A DNA stretch of 64,000 nucleotides from assembly GCF_001693515.2 (NCBI RefSeq), contig NZ_CP042968.1, positions 1,984,001 to 2,048,000 of the forward strand. Direction: 5' to 3'. This DNA is from Bradyrhizobium paxllaeri (lineage in GTDB: Bacteria; Pseudomonadota; Alphaproteobacteria; Rhizobiales; Xanthobacteraceae). This document shows, in pieces, positions 15,770 through 24,962 of this stretch. Position 1 is the first letter of the stretch, and each line of letters begins with the position of its first letter. Both the position numbers and the translations under genes were made by a program. The notes beneath the pieces are model-generated. The model made no database searches. It was not told the origin of the DNA and saw nothing but the letters and a program-made list of their open reading frames with translations.

Positions 15770-16861
15770 TCAGCCCGGCGCCCGGGCCGTCTTGGCGACC
15801 TCGAAGGCCGCCAGCCGTGCGGCAAACTTTCCGTTGGCCAGACCGGCCCGTGCGAGAATGGTTGGTGCGGGTATCGTTTCAAAGAAATGACAGGCGACGC
15901 GATGGCCGGGCGCCGCCTCGCGCAGCAACGGCTCCTCGGCCGAGCAGCGCGCCTGCGCATGCGGACAGCGGGTGTGGAAGCGGCAGCCGCTCGGCGGCCG
16001 GAACGGGCTCGGCACGTCGCCCTGCAGCATCACGCGCTTGGTGCGGTGCGCCGGATCAGGCTTCGGGATCGCTGCTAGCAGCGCCTGGGTGTAGGGGTGC
16101 AGCGGCCGGTCGTAGAGCGTCTTCTTGTCAGCGATCTCGACCAGCTTGCCCAGATACATCACCGCGACGCGGTCGCTGATGTGCTTCACGACGGCCAGAT
16201 CATGAGCGATGAATAGATAGGAAAGACCAAAGCGCTGCTGCAGATTTTGCAGGAGGTTGACGATCTGCGCCTGGATCGAGACATCCAGCGCCGACACCGG
16301 CTCGTCGCAGACGATCAGATCGGGATTGGCGGCGAGCGCACGCGCGATGCCGATGCGCTGCCGCTGCCCGCCGGAGAACTGGTGCGGATAGCGCCTGGCA
16401 TGCTCAGGCAACAGGCCGACGATTTCCAACAGCTCTCGTCCGCGCGCCGCGCGCGAGGCGTCGTCGCCGATCTCGTGAACCCGCAGCGGCTCGGCCAGGA
16501 TCTCGCCAACGGTCATGCGCGGATTGAGCGAGGCATAGGGGTCCTGGAAGATGATCTGCATGTGCCGGCGCATCCGGCGCAGCGCATCCTTGTCGAGATC
16601 GGCGATTTCCTTGCCCTTGAAGCGCACCGAGCCTGCGGTCGGGTCCATCAGGCGCAGGATCAGGCGACCGGTGGTTGACTTGCCGCAACCGGATTCGCCG
16701 ACCAGCGCCAGCGTCTCGCCGCGCGCGATCTCGAAGCTGACGTCCTCGACGGCGCGGACGAGGCCGATCGTCCTGCGGCGGATCAGGCCCCGCGTCACCG
16801 CAAAATGCTTGACCAGGCCGTCGACCTGCAGAACCGGCGCCGTGTTCGCGGCATCGCTCAT
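15770..16861 (-). CDS. Peptide-type ABC transporter ATP-binding protein (DppF/OppF-like)
   Basis: A 363-residue ATPase, the second of a pair that powers the peptide importer. Walker A is GESGCGKST near residues 55-63, the signature is FSGGQRQR, and Walker B is [12 protein letters not shown]. The C-terminal oligopeptide-transporter extension is present, with [15 protein letters not shown]. The start is the ATG that overlaps the stop of the upstream ATPase gene (ATGA); a further in-frame ATG ten codons upstream is less likely. It is the last gene of the six-gene operon, followed by a repeat region. Confidence 0.93.
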   Translation of the reverse strand: MSDAANTAPVLQVDGLVKHFAVTRGLIRRRTIGLVRAVEDVSFEIARGETLALVGESGCGKSTTGRLILRLMDPTAGSVRFKGKEIADLDKDALRRMRRHMQIIFQDPYASLNPRMTVGEILAEPLRVHEIGDDASRAARGRELLEIVGLLPEHARRYPHQFSGGQRQRIGIARALAANPDLIVCDEPVSALDVSIQAQIVNLLQNLQQRFGLSYLFIAHDLAVVKHISDRVAVMYLGKLVEIADKKTLYDRPLHPYTQALLAAIPKPDPAHRTKRVMLQGDVPSPFRPPSGCRFHTRCPHAQARCSAEEPLLREAAPGHRVACHFFETIPAPTILARAGLANGKFAARLAAFEVAKTARAPG

Positions 16862-17838
16862 GACGCCACCTCGACCGGGGCTTTCCAGCACGCCACCTGA
16901 TGCCCCGGCGAGATATCGCGCAGTGGGGGCGGATCGAGCCGGCAGCGCTGGTCCGCGAACGGACAGCGGGGTGCAAAACGGCAGCCGGCCGGCTGGTTGT
17001 TCGGGCTCGGCACCGTGCCCTCGATGGTGGCGAGGCGCTTGCGGTCGACATCGATGCGCGGGATCGAGCCGAGCAGGCCGATCGTGTAGGGATGCTGCGG
17101 ATCGGCGAACAGGTCGTTGACGTCGGCGCTCTCGACGATGCGCCCGGCATACATCACCAATACCTGGTCGGCGACTTCGGCGATGACGCCGAGATCATGG
17201 GTGATGATCAGGATCGCCATGCCGAGCCGCCGCTGCAGGTCGCTCAGCAGGTCGAGGATCTGGGCCTGGATGGTGACGTCGAGCGCGGTGGTCGGCTCGT
17301 CCGCGATCAAGAGCGCGGGTTCGCAGGACAGTGCCATCGCGATCATGACGCGCTGGCGCATGCCGCCTGACATATTGTGCGGAAAATCGTCAATGCGCTG
17401 CGCGGCGGAAGGAATCCGCACCAGATCGAGCATTTCGATTGCGCGCGCCCGCGCCGCGCGCGGCGTCATCGCGGTGTGGGCCAGGATTGCCTCGATGATC
17501 TGCTGGCCGACGGTGTGGACCGGATTGAGCGACGTCATCGGCTCCTGGAAGATCATCGACATCTTGCCGCCGCGCAGCTTGCGGCGCTCGTCGGCCGTGA
17601 GCCTCAGCACGTCGTGATTGCCGAACATCACCGCCTCGGCCTCGACCTGGCCCGGCGGGCTCGGCACCAGCCCCATCACCGAGAGCGACGTCACGCTCTT
17701 GCCGCAGCCGGACTCGCCGACCAGGCCGATCGTGCGCCCCTTGGGCACGCTGAAGCTGATGCCGTCGACGGCGCGGAACAGGCCGCGATCCGTTGCGAAG
17801 TGGGTTTTCAGGCCGCGAACCTCAAGCAGCGTATCCAT
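16858..17838 (-). CDS. Peptide-type ABC transporter ATP-binding protein (DppD/OppD-like)
   Basis: A 326-residue ATPase with Walker A GESGCGKS (residues 41-48), signature MSGGMRQR and Walker [13 protein letters not shown]. Its C-terminal cysteine-bearing region, [13 protein letters not shown], is common to OppD/DppD proteins. It pairs with the downstream DppF-like ATPase. Its start and the stop of the preceding binding-protein gene share one base (TGATG), so translation is coupled. Substrate class is set by the binding proteins and could be peptides, opines or other amino compounds. Confidence 0.93.
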   Translation of the reverse strand: MDTLLEVRGLKTHFATDRGLFRAVDGISFSVPKGRTIGLVGESGCGKSVTSLSVMGLVPSPPGQVEAEAVMFGNHDVLRLTADERRKLRGGKMSMIFQEPMTSLNPVHTVGQQIIEAILAHTAMTPRAARARAIEMLDLVRIPSAAQRIDDFPHNMSGGMRQRVMIAMALSCEPALLIADEPTTALDVTIQAQILDLLSDLQRRLGMAILIITHDLGVIAEVADQVLVMYAGRIVESADVNDLFADPQHPYTIGLLGSIPRIDVDRKRLATIEGTVPSPNNQPAGCRFAPRCPFADQRCRLDPPPLRDISPGHQVACWKAPVEVAS

Positions 17839-19409
17839 CAGAACGAGATATCCAGTCCTTTATAGAAAGTATTCTGATAGAGCATGTGCGGACGGACACC
17901 CTTCAGCTTCTTCGAGCTGGTCGTATACATGGCGACGTTCATCACCGGCATCATCAGATGTTCGCCCGTCACCTTCTCCTGCACGCGTGCATAGTTGAGT
18001 GCGCGTTCGGCGTCGGTCAGCGCGGAGCGTCCGGCGCGCAGCCAGTCGTCAGTCTCATTGTCCTTCCAGTTCATGCGATTGGGGGTCGGGATATTCTTCG
18101 AGTTGAAATAGACATTCATCAACTCGCCCGCCGACAGATAGGGCACGGTGACGGTCCACAACTCGTAATCCTGCTTACCCATCTCGGCAGGCGCGATCGT
18201 GGAGTCGTAGCCCACGATCTTCCAGTCGATGCCGATCTTGCGCATGTAGCCTTGAATGGCCTCGGAAACGCGCGGGAAGTAGGCGACCTGCGTGAACAGC
18301 ACTCGCGGCGCCAGCTTCATGCCGTCCTTCTCGCGGATGCCGTCGCTGCCGACCTTCCAGCCGGCCTCGTCGAGAAGCTTCTTGGCGCGTTCGACGTCTT
18401 CCTTGATGACGGTTTTGGTTTTCTCGGCGAAGTCGAGCGCCTTGGGATCGACGAAGGTGAACGCCGGCTCGGCGTTGCCAAGCATGACGCCCTTGACGAT
18501 GTCGGCGCGATTGATGGCGATGTTCATGGCCTCGCGCACGCGCTTGTCCGATACCATCGGGCGCGTGATCTTGTAGCCGTAATACATGAGCTGGAAGTTC
18601 GGCTTGGCTTCCTGGACGGTCAGGTTGGGCGCAGCCTTGACCTGCGCGATGAACTGCAGCGGAACCTGGTGCGAGAGATCGAACTGTCCGCCCATGATGG
18701 CGGCGACGCGGCTGGCGTCCTCGGGCACGATCTTGATGCTGAGCTTCTCGAACTTCACCGGGCCCTTGTTCTGGTACATCGACGGGCCCCATTTGTAGGC
18801 GTCGTGCCGCTTCAGCACGATCTCTGTGCGCGGCTGCCAGCTCTCGAAACACCACGGCCCGGTGCCGTCGATACCCTTGATGCCGTAGTCCTTGCCGAGC
18901 GCCTCGACGCTATCCTTGTTGTGGATCGCGTTGGTGTACATGGTGAGCTGCAGCAGCAGCTCGGAATAGGGCTCGTTGAGCTCATACTCGACGGTGTAGG
19001 GATCGGGCGCACGAACTTCCTTGATCTCGCCAGCGCGCCAGGCATAGGGCGCCTTGGTCTCAGGATCCTTCAGCCGCTTGAAGCTGTAGATGACATCGGC
19101 GGCGGTGAATTTCTTGCCGCTGCAGAACGTCACGTCGTCGCGCAGCTTGAAGATATAGGTTCTGCCGTCCTCGCTGATCGTCCACGACTTGGCGAGATAG
19201 GGGATCGCCGTCTTGCCATCCCAGTCGAGCGCCACCAGCGTAGCCTGGAACATGTTGACGATGTCAGACGTCGGCGACCACGTCGTGCGCTGGCCGTCGT
19301 AGTGCGGCGCGTCCAGCGATTTCATCACCCGCAAGGTCTGAGCCTCGGCGGTCGAAGCAATTCCGACCGCTCCCAGCAGCGCCACCACGCCCGTCAAAAA
19401 GCTGCGCAT
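17838..19409 (-). CDS. ABC transporter substrate-binding protein, family 5 (copy 1 of a tandem pair)
   Basis: A 523-residue periplasmic protein of the DppA/OppA class. The first about 23 residues form a Sec signal peptide ([16 protein letters not shown], cleavage near AEAQ). The mature part carries family marks such as [38 protein letters not shown] and [11 protein letters not shown]. By eye it is well over 70% identical to the next protein upstream, with the two most alike in the N-terminal 200 residues, indicating recent duplication. Both lie between the permease and ATPase genes of one operon, so they probably feed one transporter with related ligands. Confidence 0.92.
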   Translation of the reverse strand: MRSFLTGVVALLGAVGIASTAEAQTLRVMKSLDAPHYDGQRTTWSPTSDIVNMFQATLVALDWDGKTAIPYLAKSWTISEDGRTYIFKLRDDVTFCSGKKFTAADVIYSFKRLKDPETKAPYAWRAGEIKEVRAPDPYTVEYELNEPYSELLLQLTMYTNAIHNKDSVEALGKDYGIKGIDGTGPWCFESWQPRTEIVLKRHDAYKWGPSMYQNKGPVKFEKLSIKIVPEDASRVAAIMGGQFDLSHQVPLQFIAQVKAAPNLTVQEAKPNFQLMYYGYKITRPMVSDKRVREAMNIAINRADIVKGVMLGNAEPAFTFVDPKALDFAEKTKTVIKEDVERAKKLLDEAGWKVGSDGIREKDGMKLAPRVLFTQVAYFPRVSEAIQGYMRKIGIDWKIVGYDSTIAPAEMGKQDYELWTVTVPYLSAGELMNVYFNSKNIPTPNRMNWKDNETDDWLRAGRSALTDAERALNYARVQEKVTGEHLMMPVMNVAMYTTSSKKLKGVRPHMLYQNTFYKGLDISF

Positions 19410-19425
19410 CGTGTTTCTCCCTTTC

Positions 19426-20994
19426 TTATTTCTGGCGCGATACGTCGAGCCCCTTGTAGAAGGTGTTCTGGTAGATCATGTGCGGCCTGGCGTCCGATAT
19501 CTTCTTGTTGGCCACCTGATCCATGTTGATGTTGAGCACCGGCATCCATAGATGCTCCCGCATCACCTTCTGCTGCACCAGCGCGTAATATTTGGCGCGG
19601 TCGGTGTCGGTCAGCGCGGAGCGGCCCTGCTTCAGCCAGTCGTCGGTTTCGGCGTCCTTCCAGTTCATCCGGTTGGGCGTCGGAATGTTGCGGGAATCGA
19701 AGTAGATGTTCATGAGGTCGCCGGCCGACAGATAGGGCACGGTCACCGACCAGATCTCGTAGTCCTGCTCGGCCATTTTGGCGGAGGCAATGGTCGAGTC
19801 CCACGGCTGCAGCTGCCACTGCACACCGATGCGCCGCAAATAACCCTGGATGGCCTCGGCGACCCGCGGCGTGTTGCCGGCCTGGGTGTAATAGACTTTC
19901 GGCTGCAGCTTGATGCCGTCCTTCTCGCGGACGCCGTCGCTGCCAAGCTTCCAGCCGGCTTCGTCGAGCAGGGCTTTTGCGCGCTCCATATCCTCCTTCA
20001 CGATGCCCTTGGTGCCGGCGTCATGATCGAGCGCATCGGAATCGACGATGGTGAAGGCCGGATCGGCATTGCCGAGCAGCACGCCCTTGGCAATCTCGGC
20101 GCGGTTGATGGCGATGCTCATCGCCTCGCGCACGCGCTTGTCCGATACCATCGGCCGCGTCGTCTTGAAGCCGAAATAGAGCAACTGGAAGTTCGGTTTC
20201 GCCGGCGTCACGGTCAGCATCGGCGCGGCCTTGGCCTGCGCGATGAACTGCGGCGGGAATTGATGGGTGATGTCGAACTGCCCGGCCATCATGGCCGCGA
20301 CGCGGCTGGATTCCTCGGGCATGATCTTGATGCTGAGCTTTTCGAATTTCACCGGGCCCTTGTTCTTGTACATCGACGGGCCCCATTTGTAGGCATCGTG
20401 ACGCTTGAGCACGATCTCGGTGCGCGGCTGCCAGCTCTCGAAGCACCACGGCCCGGTGCCGTCGGCGCCCTTGATGCCGTAATCCTTGCCGAGCGTCTCC
20501 ACGCTCTCCTTGTTATGGATGACGTTGGTGAACATGGTGAGCTGCAGAAGCAGCTCCGAGTAGGGTTCCTCGAGCTCGTATTCGACCGTATGCGGGTCGG
20601 TCGCGCGCAGCTCCTTGATGACGCCGGCGCGCCAGGCATAGGGCGCCTTGATCGCGGGATCCTTCAGCCGCTTGAAACTGTAGACGACGTCGTCGGCGGT
20701 GAATTTCTTGCCGCTGCAGAACGAGACGTCGTCGCGCAGCTTGAACGTATAGGTCCGGCCGTCCTCGCTGATGGTCCATGATTTGGCCAGATAGGGGACC
20801 GGCGTGCGACCGTCCCAGTCGAGCGCCACCAGCGTATCCTGGAACATGTTGACGATGTCGGAGGTCGGGCCCCAGGTCGTGCGGTGCGCATCGTAGTGTG
20901 GCGCGTCTATCCCCTTCATGAGCTGGAGCGTCTGGGCCGACGCGGGGCCCGTAACGCACAGTGCCAAGGACATTCCCAGTGCGAATCTGATCAT
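19426..20994 (-). CDS. ABC transporter substrate-binding protein, family 5 (copy 2 of a tandem pair)
   Basis: A 522-residue paralogue of the neighbouring binding protein. The signal peptide is short (FALGMSLALCVTGPASA). Shared stretches such as [20 protein letters not shown] and [11 protein letters not shown] are identical in both copies. Differences gather in the second half, for example FQLLYFGFKTTRP against [13 protein letters not shown], and in the loop before PRVAEAIQGY, where ligand contacts often lie. The ATG overlaps the stop of the permease gene (ATGA), which fixes the start; the longer open frame continuing upstream through that permease is a shadow. Only 16 bases separate it from copy 1. 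Confidence 0.92.
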   Translation of the reverse strand: MIRFALGMSLALCVTGPASAQTLQLMKGIDAPHYDAHRTTWGPTSDIVNMFQDTLVALDWDGRTPVPYLAKSWTISEDGRTYTFKLRDDVSFCSGKKFTADDVVYSFKRLKDPAIKAPYAWRAGVIKELRATDPHTVEYELEEPYSELLLQLTMFTNVIHNKESVETLGKDYGIKGADGTGPWCFESWQPRTEIVLKRHDAYKWGPSMYKNKGPVKFEKLSIKIMPEESSRVAAMMAGQFDITHQFPPQFIAQAKAAPMLTVTPAKPNFQLLYFGFKTTRPMVSDKRVREAMSIAINRAEIAKGVLLGNADPAFTIVDSDALDHDAGTKGIVKEDMERAKALLDEAGWKLGSDGVREKDGIKLQPKVYYTQAGNTPRVAEAIQGYLRRIGVQWQLQPWDSTIASAKMAEQDYEIWSVTVPYLSAGDLMNIYFDSRNIPTPNRMNWKDAETDDWLKQGRSALTDTDRAKYYALVQQKVMREHLWMPVLNINMDQVANKKISDARPHMIYQNTFYKGLDVSRQK

Positions 20995-21878
20995 GTCTGC
21001 AGCCTCGGATCGAGGACGTCGCGGAATGCGTCGCCCAGAAGGTTGGCGGCCAGCACGATCACGAAGATGGCACAGCTCGGGATCGTCGCGATATGCGGCG
21101 CCATGAACAGGAAGTCGCGGCCTTGCGCCGCCATCATGCCGAGTTCGGCGGTCGGCGGTTGCGCACCCATGCCGAGAAAGCCGAGTGCCGCGCCGATCAG
21201 GATGATCTGGCCGAAGCGCAGGGTGAGGAACACGAAGATCGTCGAAATGCAGTTGAGCGTCAGGTAGCGCCAGATCAGCTCGCGGTCGGAGACGCCGACG
21301 GCGCGGCCGGCCTCCATGAATTCCTGGCCCATCACGCCGATCGCCGCACCCCGCGCCACGCGGGCGACATCGGGCACGGTGGCGACGACGAGCGCGATCA
21401 CCACCGCGGTCAGCCCGGCGCCGAAGATTGCCGCTACCGCGAGCCCGATCAGGATCGCGGGGAAGGCGAGCATCACGTCGACCAGCCGCATGATCCAGCC
21501 GTCCAGCCGCCGGTAATAGGCAGCGAGGATGCCGAGAAGCCCGCCGATGAAGCCGCCGACGATCACGCCGACCAGCCCGAGCATCAGCGTGTTGCGCGTG
21601 CCGTAGAGCACGCGGCTGAAAATGTCGCGGCCGGTATTGTCGGTGCCGAACCAGTGGCTGGCGTCGGGCGACTGCATGACCTTGGTGAGGTCGGTGAAAT
21701 AGGGATCGTAGGGCGCGATCCACGGCGCAAACAGCGCCGCCAGCACGATGGCCGAGAGCACCAGGCCGGCGAGCGCAGCCACGCGGTCGCGCGCCAGCCG
21801 GCGCAACACTCCGGCGCGGGCGAATACGCCAGTTTCGCTCTCCCGGGCAAAGCCGGTATCGAGGGCCTCGGCGCTCAT
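20991..21878 (-). CDS. Peptide-type ABC transporter permease (DppC-like)
   Basis: A 295-residue inner-membrane permease. After a cytoplasmic N-terminus it has the first span near AALAGLVLSAIVLAALFAPW, the DppC-type periplasmic motif HWFGTDNTGRDIFSRVLYG, four to five more spans, and the ATPase-contact loop EFMEAGRAVGVSDRELIWR. The start is set by overlap with the stop of the dppB-like gene (ATGA). It forms the channel together with the DppB-like protein. Confidence 0.93.
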   Translation of the reverse strand: MSAEALDTGFARESETGVFARAGVLRRLARDRVAALAGLVLSAIVLAALFAPWIAPYDPYFTDLTKVMQSPDASHWFGTDNTGRDIFSRVLYGTRNTLMLGLVGVIVGGFIGGLLGILAAYYRRLDGWIMRLVDVMLAFPAILIGLAVAAIFGAGLTAVVIALVVATVPDVARVARGAAIGVMGQEFMEAGRAVGVSDRELIWRYLTLNCISTIFVFLTLRFGQIILIGAALGFLGMGAQPPTAELGMMAAQGRDFLFMAPHIATIPSCAIFVIVLAANLLGDAFRDVLDPRLQT

Positions 21879-22813
21879 CTTCGCTGCACCCTCGGATCGA
21901 GATAGACATAGAGCACATCGACCAGAAGATTGATCGACAGGAAGGCGATGGCGAGGATCATGATCGCGCCTTGCGCGGTCGGAAAATCGCTGGAGACGAT
22001 GGCGCCGACCGCGAGCCGGCCGACGCCGGGCCACGAGAACATGGTTTCCGTGACCACCGCGCCGCCGAGCAGGAACGCCGCCTGCAGGCCGATCAAAGTG
22101 ACGACGGGGATCATGGCGTTGCGCAGCGCGTGATGAATGATCACCACCCGCTCACGCAATCCCTTGGCGCGCGCCGTGCGGACGAAATCGGCGCCGAGCA
22201 CTTCGAGCACGGCGGTGCGCGTCAGCCGCGCGATCGGGCCGATCAGCACCGCGCCGAGCGTTAGCGCCGGGAGGATCAGGCTCGGCAATCCGCCGTCCCA
22301 CACCGGCCCGGTGCGGCCGGTGAACGGCAGCAGCGCCCATTTGAATCCGACGAACTGGATCAGGATCAGGCCGATGAAGAACACCGGCATCGACACGCCC
22401 GCCACGGAGCACGCCATGATGACGCGATCGGTGAGACGGCCGCGGTTGACGGCGGCAAGCGTCCCGAGCGCGAGCCCGGTCGGCACCGCGATCAGCATGC
22501 CGCCCAGCATCAGCTCGATGGTGGGCCCGATCGTCATCGCCAGTTCCTCGCTCACCATCCGGTTGGAGATGATGGAGCGGCCGAGATCGCCGCGCAGCAC
22601 ACGCAAGATGTATTCGAAGAACTGAACCGGGATCGATCGGTCGAGGCCGAGCTCCTGGCGGATCGCCGCGATGGTCTCGGCCTTCGCGTCAGGCCCGGCG
22701 ATGATCATCGCGGGATCGGCGGGCGCGACCTGCAACAGGCAAAAGCAGAGGAAGAGAACCCCGAGCAAGGCGGGGAACGAAATCAGCAGACGATGGACAA
22801 TCTGTTGTCCCAT
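21875..22813 (-). CDS. Peptide-type ABC transporter permease (DppB-like)
   Basis: A 312-residue permease and first gene of the operon. It begins with the family N-terminal span (LLISFPALLGVLFLCFCLLQ) followed by the APADPA motif. Later come GDLGRSIISNRMV, the ATPase-contact loop with RTARAKGLRERVVIIHHALRNA (split here for length: RTARAKGLRERV, then HHALRNAMIPVV), and the closing LGGAVVTETMFSWPG. Its upstream 339 bases hold a perfect 23-base palindrome that may control the operon. Confidence 0.93.
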   Translation of the reverse strand: MGQQIVHRLLISFPALLGVLFLCFCLLQVAPADPAMIIAGPDAKAETIAAIRQELGLDRSIPVQFFEYILRVLRGDLGRSIISNRMVSEELAMTIGPTIELMLGGMLIAVPTGLALGTLAAVNRGRLTDRVIMACSVAGVSMPVFFIGLILIQFVGFKWALLPFTGRTGPVWDGGLPSLILPALTLGAVLIGPIARLTRTAVLEVLGADFVRTARAKGLRERVVIIHHALRNAMIPVVTLIGLQAAFLLGGAVVTETMFSWPGVGRLAVGAIVSSDFPTAQGAIMILAIAFLSINLLVDVLYVYLDPRVQRR

Positions 22814-23152
22814 GCGACGCCAGCGGACCGGTTAGGCCAAAAAGGAGCGCATGCGTCCACGTCGACGCTTTCGTTTCCCCCTTGGCAGCCGCGCTTCGTC
22901 CGACGTGCGCGACATTTGTTTATCGCTCGATAGTGACACCTGTCTGCCGTGGCGTCACGCCCAATCTGACAATTCGATCCGGCTGCGTCCTTTTGCGCTG
23001 GCGGCAATGACTTCTTGCAATGCAAGAAGTCCGTCTCGCGAAATTTTGGCAAACAGTTTTGTGTCCAGGCGCTAATCCAAAAGGTTGCGACGCCATTCGC
23101 CGGAACTTGCGCGGATCGCGCAACAGAAACATGACGCGCGCCGCGCGGCTGG
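22814..23152. other. 339-base upstream region of the dpp-like operon
   Basis: No convincing gene is seen; short open frames here are arginine/serine-rich and lack ribosome-binding sites. The stretch is less GC-rich than its surroundings in places and contains a perfect palindrome (annotated separately). It should hold the promoter of the six-gene peptide transporter operon on the minus strand, and the end of the spermidine-synthase-like transcript. Confidence 0.55.
23009..23031. promoter_or_regulatory. Perfect 23-base palindrome, candidate operator
   Basis: The core CTTCTTGCA-A-TGCAAGAAG (23011-23029) extends perfectly by G-A on the left and T-C on the right, with a single central base. It lies about 200 bases upstream of the first permease start. 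It has no T-run, so a terminator is less likely than a protein-binding site for a dimeric regulator. No regulator gene is adjacent except the XRE protein 1 kb away. Confidence 0.55.
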
Positions 23153-23899
23153 TTACCTGTCTGCGGTGGAATACATCGCGCCAAGGTCGCGACCGCGCAA
23201 TCGGCCTCGCCGGATCGACCATCGCTCAAGGCTGTTTTGCATCACTTCGGCGAGCGCCGGCCGTGGATTCAACTGCTTTTCCGGCACGCATGCAATGATC
23301 GCATTTCGATCCTGGACGCCCTGCTCGTCGATGATCCATGTTCCCAGCCGGTCACCGGCAAGCCGCGCGGCGATGCGATCGGGTAGCGGGTCGATGTCGT
23401 TCGCGACCAACACGTTCATGACGATGCGGCCGCCGGGCGCCAGCCGCGCACGGATGGCATCGCAGGTCTCGATATCGAATTCATCATCAAAGCGGAAATC
23501 CGGCCCCCCGACATCGATGGCGATCCCGTCGTAAAGCAGATCGTCATCGTGAACGAAGTTCCGGAAATCGGAGACCATCAACGGCAACCCGTCCGGCAGC
23601 CCAAAATATCTCTGAGCGATCACAAAGCTGATCGGATTGTTGTCGACGATGGTCAGCTTTTTTCCGAGACGCGCGAGCCTGGTGGCGAGATTTCCGCCGC
23701 CGCATCCCAGGACCAGAATATTCGTCGCGCGATACAGCAGCTCGTCCATGAGCCTGACGTAGCTGAAGACGCTCTCGCCGTCGGGTGTGGCCTGACTCTG
23801 CCTGATGCCTTCCTCGAAATAGATCCGCGTTCCATCCGCGGAGCATTCGACGATCTCGATTGCGCCGTTCCTGCCCTGATAGCGCCCCAGCAACCGCAC
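23153..23899 (-). CDS. Spermidine-synthase-like SAM-dependent methyltransferase fold protein
   Basis: A 248-residue protein resembling the Rossmann domain of spermidine synthases. The SAM/dcSAM-binding motif is ILVLGCGGGNLATRLARLG, followed by the acidic strand TIVDNNP and by the DDLLYDGIAIDVGG segment with aspartates in the place of the family's catalytic DxxD region. The N-terminal tetramerisation beta-domain of true SpeE is reduced to about 45 residues (YFEEGIRQSQATPDG is reminiscent of it). A methyltransferase or aminopropyl transferase role is possible; no substrate can be named. It starts at GTG. The gene stands alone, diverging from the XRE regulator gene. Confidence 0.7.
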   Translation of the reverse strand: MRLLGRYQGRNGAIEIVECSADGTRIYFEEGIRQSQATPDGESVFSYVRLMDELLYRATNILVLGCGGGNLATRLARLGKKLTIVDNNPISFVIAQRYFGLPDGLPLMVSDFRNFVHDDDLLYDGIAIDVGGPDFRFDDEFDIETCDAIRARLAPGGRIVMNVLVANDIDPLPDRIAARLAGDRLGTWIIDEQGVQDRNAIIACVPEKQLNPRPALAEVMQNSLERWSIRRGRLRGRDLGAMYSTADR

Positions 23900-23929
23900 C
23901 TGATGTCACCACGCATTAAATAGGATGTT

Positions 23930-23946
23930 TGATACATCGTTTATCA
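23930..23946. promoter_or_regulatory. Inverted repeat upstream of XRE regulator 1
   Basis: TGATACATCGTTTATCA has arms TGATA and TATCA around a seven-base centre, in the AT-rich divergent promoter. A like-spaced site TGATA-N7-TATCT lies upstream of the paralogous XRE gene (31944-31960). Shared spacing suggests the operator of the two related regulators; short motifs can match by chance in AT-rich DNA. Confidence 0.4.
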
Positions 23947-24083
23947 TGTTATGAATCGGATTCCAATCATACAGAGAGGTCGCGCTAGCCTTCGGCTTGA
24001 TATGCTGAACCTCTAAATTGATGCTTGAGGCAGTATTTTAGATGGGATAAATATATTCCTCCGGACCGGGAGGAACCGCCCCC

Positions 24084-24410
24084 ATGATTACCGCCAATCA
24101 ACTCAGGGCCGCGCGCGCGCTTCTGAGTATCGATCAGCGGCAAATGGCCGAGCTGGCCGATCTTTCGGTGCCGACGATCCAGCGCATGGAAGCGAGCGAC
24201 GGTGTGATCCGCGCCAACGTCGATTCCCTGATGAAACTGGTTTCCGCGCTCGAGAGCGCCGGGATCGAGTTGATCAATCCGGGCGCCGCGAGCGTGACAG
24301 GCGGGCGAGGGGTGCGCCTTCGCGAACATGTCACAAATCCCAAAACAAATCTCAAGACCAAGAGCAAGACCTCCCGCCAACCGAAGAGGGTGCTGGAGCG
24401 GGTCAGATAG
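24084..24410 (+). CDS. Small XRE-family helix-turn-helix regulator (paralogue 1)
   Basis: A 108-residue protein with a Cro/C1-type HTH in its first 60 residues (MITANQLRAARALLSIDQ, then ELADLSVPTIQRMEAS) and a conserved tail segment NVDSLMKLVSALESAGIEL. The last 35 residues are basic and low-complexity (KTNLKTKSKTSRQPKR), unlike the paralogue. It is clearly related to the XRE protein at the far end of the hydrogenase-like operon. It is convergent with the last gene of that operon, with six bases between the stops. GGGAGGAA provides a good ribosome-binding site. It likely regulates the operon, itself, or both. Confidence 0.88.
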   Translation: MITANQLRAARALLSIDQRQMAELADLSVPTIQRMEASDGVIRANVDSLMKLVSALESAGIELINPGAASVTGGRGVRLREHVTNPKTNLKTKSKTSRQPKRVLERVR

Positions 24411-24416
24411 TGTTTC

Positions 24417-24950
24417 TCACGAGGTAACGGCTCCCGCATCCGCGCGTTCGAGCAGCGCCAGCAATCCCTGCAGCATGGCTGTGGGAGCAGGCGGGCAGCC
24501 GGGAATGTGCAAATCGACCGGGACGACCTCGGAGACGCCGCCGACGACCGCGTAGCTGCCGGCAAAACATCCTCCGTTCCGCGCGCAATCTCCGACCGCG
24601 ACAACCCATTTCGGATTCGGCGTCGCGTGATAGGTGCGTTCGAGCGCCTCGCGCATGTTTTTCGTCACCGGACCCGTCACCATCAGGACATCGGCATGGC
24701 GCGGTGAGGCGACGAACCGCAGGCCGAACCGCTCGACGTCGTAATAGGCGTTGTTGAGCGCATGAATTTCCAGCTCGCATCCGTTGCAGGATCCGGCATC
24801 GACTTCGCGGATCGACAGGCTCCGGCCGAGTCGTCGCCGCGCGGCCTGACCGAGCGCGGTTGCAAGCTCCGTCACGGCGGCGTCATCGGGCGATGGCGCC
24901 CGATCGGTGAGTGGCCGGCGAAACACGCTTTCGAAAAGCAGCTTGCGCAT
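24417..24950 (-). CDS. hyfI: Hydrogenase-4/complex-I-like small Fe-S subunit (HyfI/NuoB-like)
   Basis: A 177-residue soluble subunit that would hold the proximal [4Fe-4S] cluster next to the large subunit. Cysteines sit in the usual places: Cys 55 and 58 in GSCNGCELEI, Cys 122 in GDCARNGGCF (with Cys 128), and Cys 152 in PGCPP. The cluster site therefore looks intact, in contrast to the damaged NiFe site in its partner. Members of this family transfer electrons between ferredoxins and the catalytic or quinone site. It is the last gene of the operon, twelve bases after the large-subunit gene. The Hyf name is used for likeness only. Confidence 0.9.
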   Translation of the reverse strand: MRKLLFESVFRRPLTDRAPSPDDAAVTELATALGQAARRRLGRSLSIREVDAGSCNGCELEIHALNNAYYDVERFGLRFVASPRHADVLMVTGPVTKNMREALERTYHATPNPKWVVAVGDCARNGGCFAGSYAVVGGVSEVVPVDLHIPGCPPAPTAMLQGLLALLERADAGAVTS

Positions 24951-24962
24951 TGCGGGACTCCG

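Noticed and set aside
20995..21918. Extension of the second binding protein's frame across the dppC-like gene
   Set aside because: The signal peptide begins at 20994 with an ATGA overlap; the upstream part has no motif.
22851..23075. 74-codon plus-strand frame upstream of the peptide operon
   Set aside because: Arg/Ser-rich, no ribosome-binding site, and it contains the palindromic operator.
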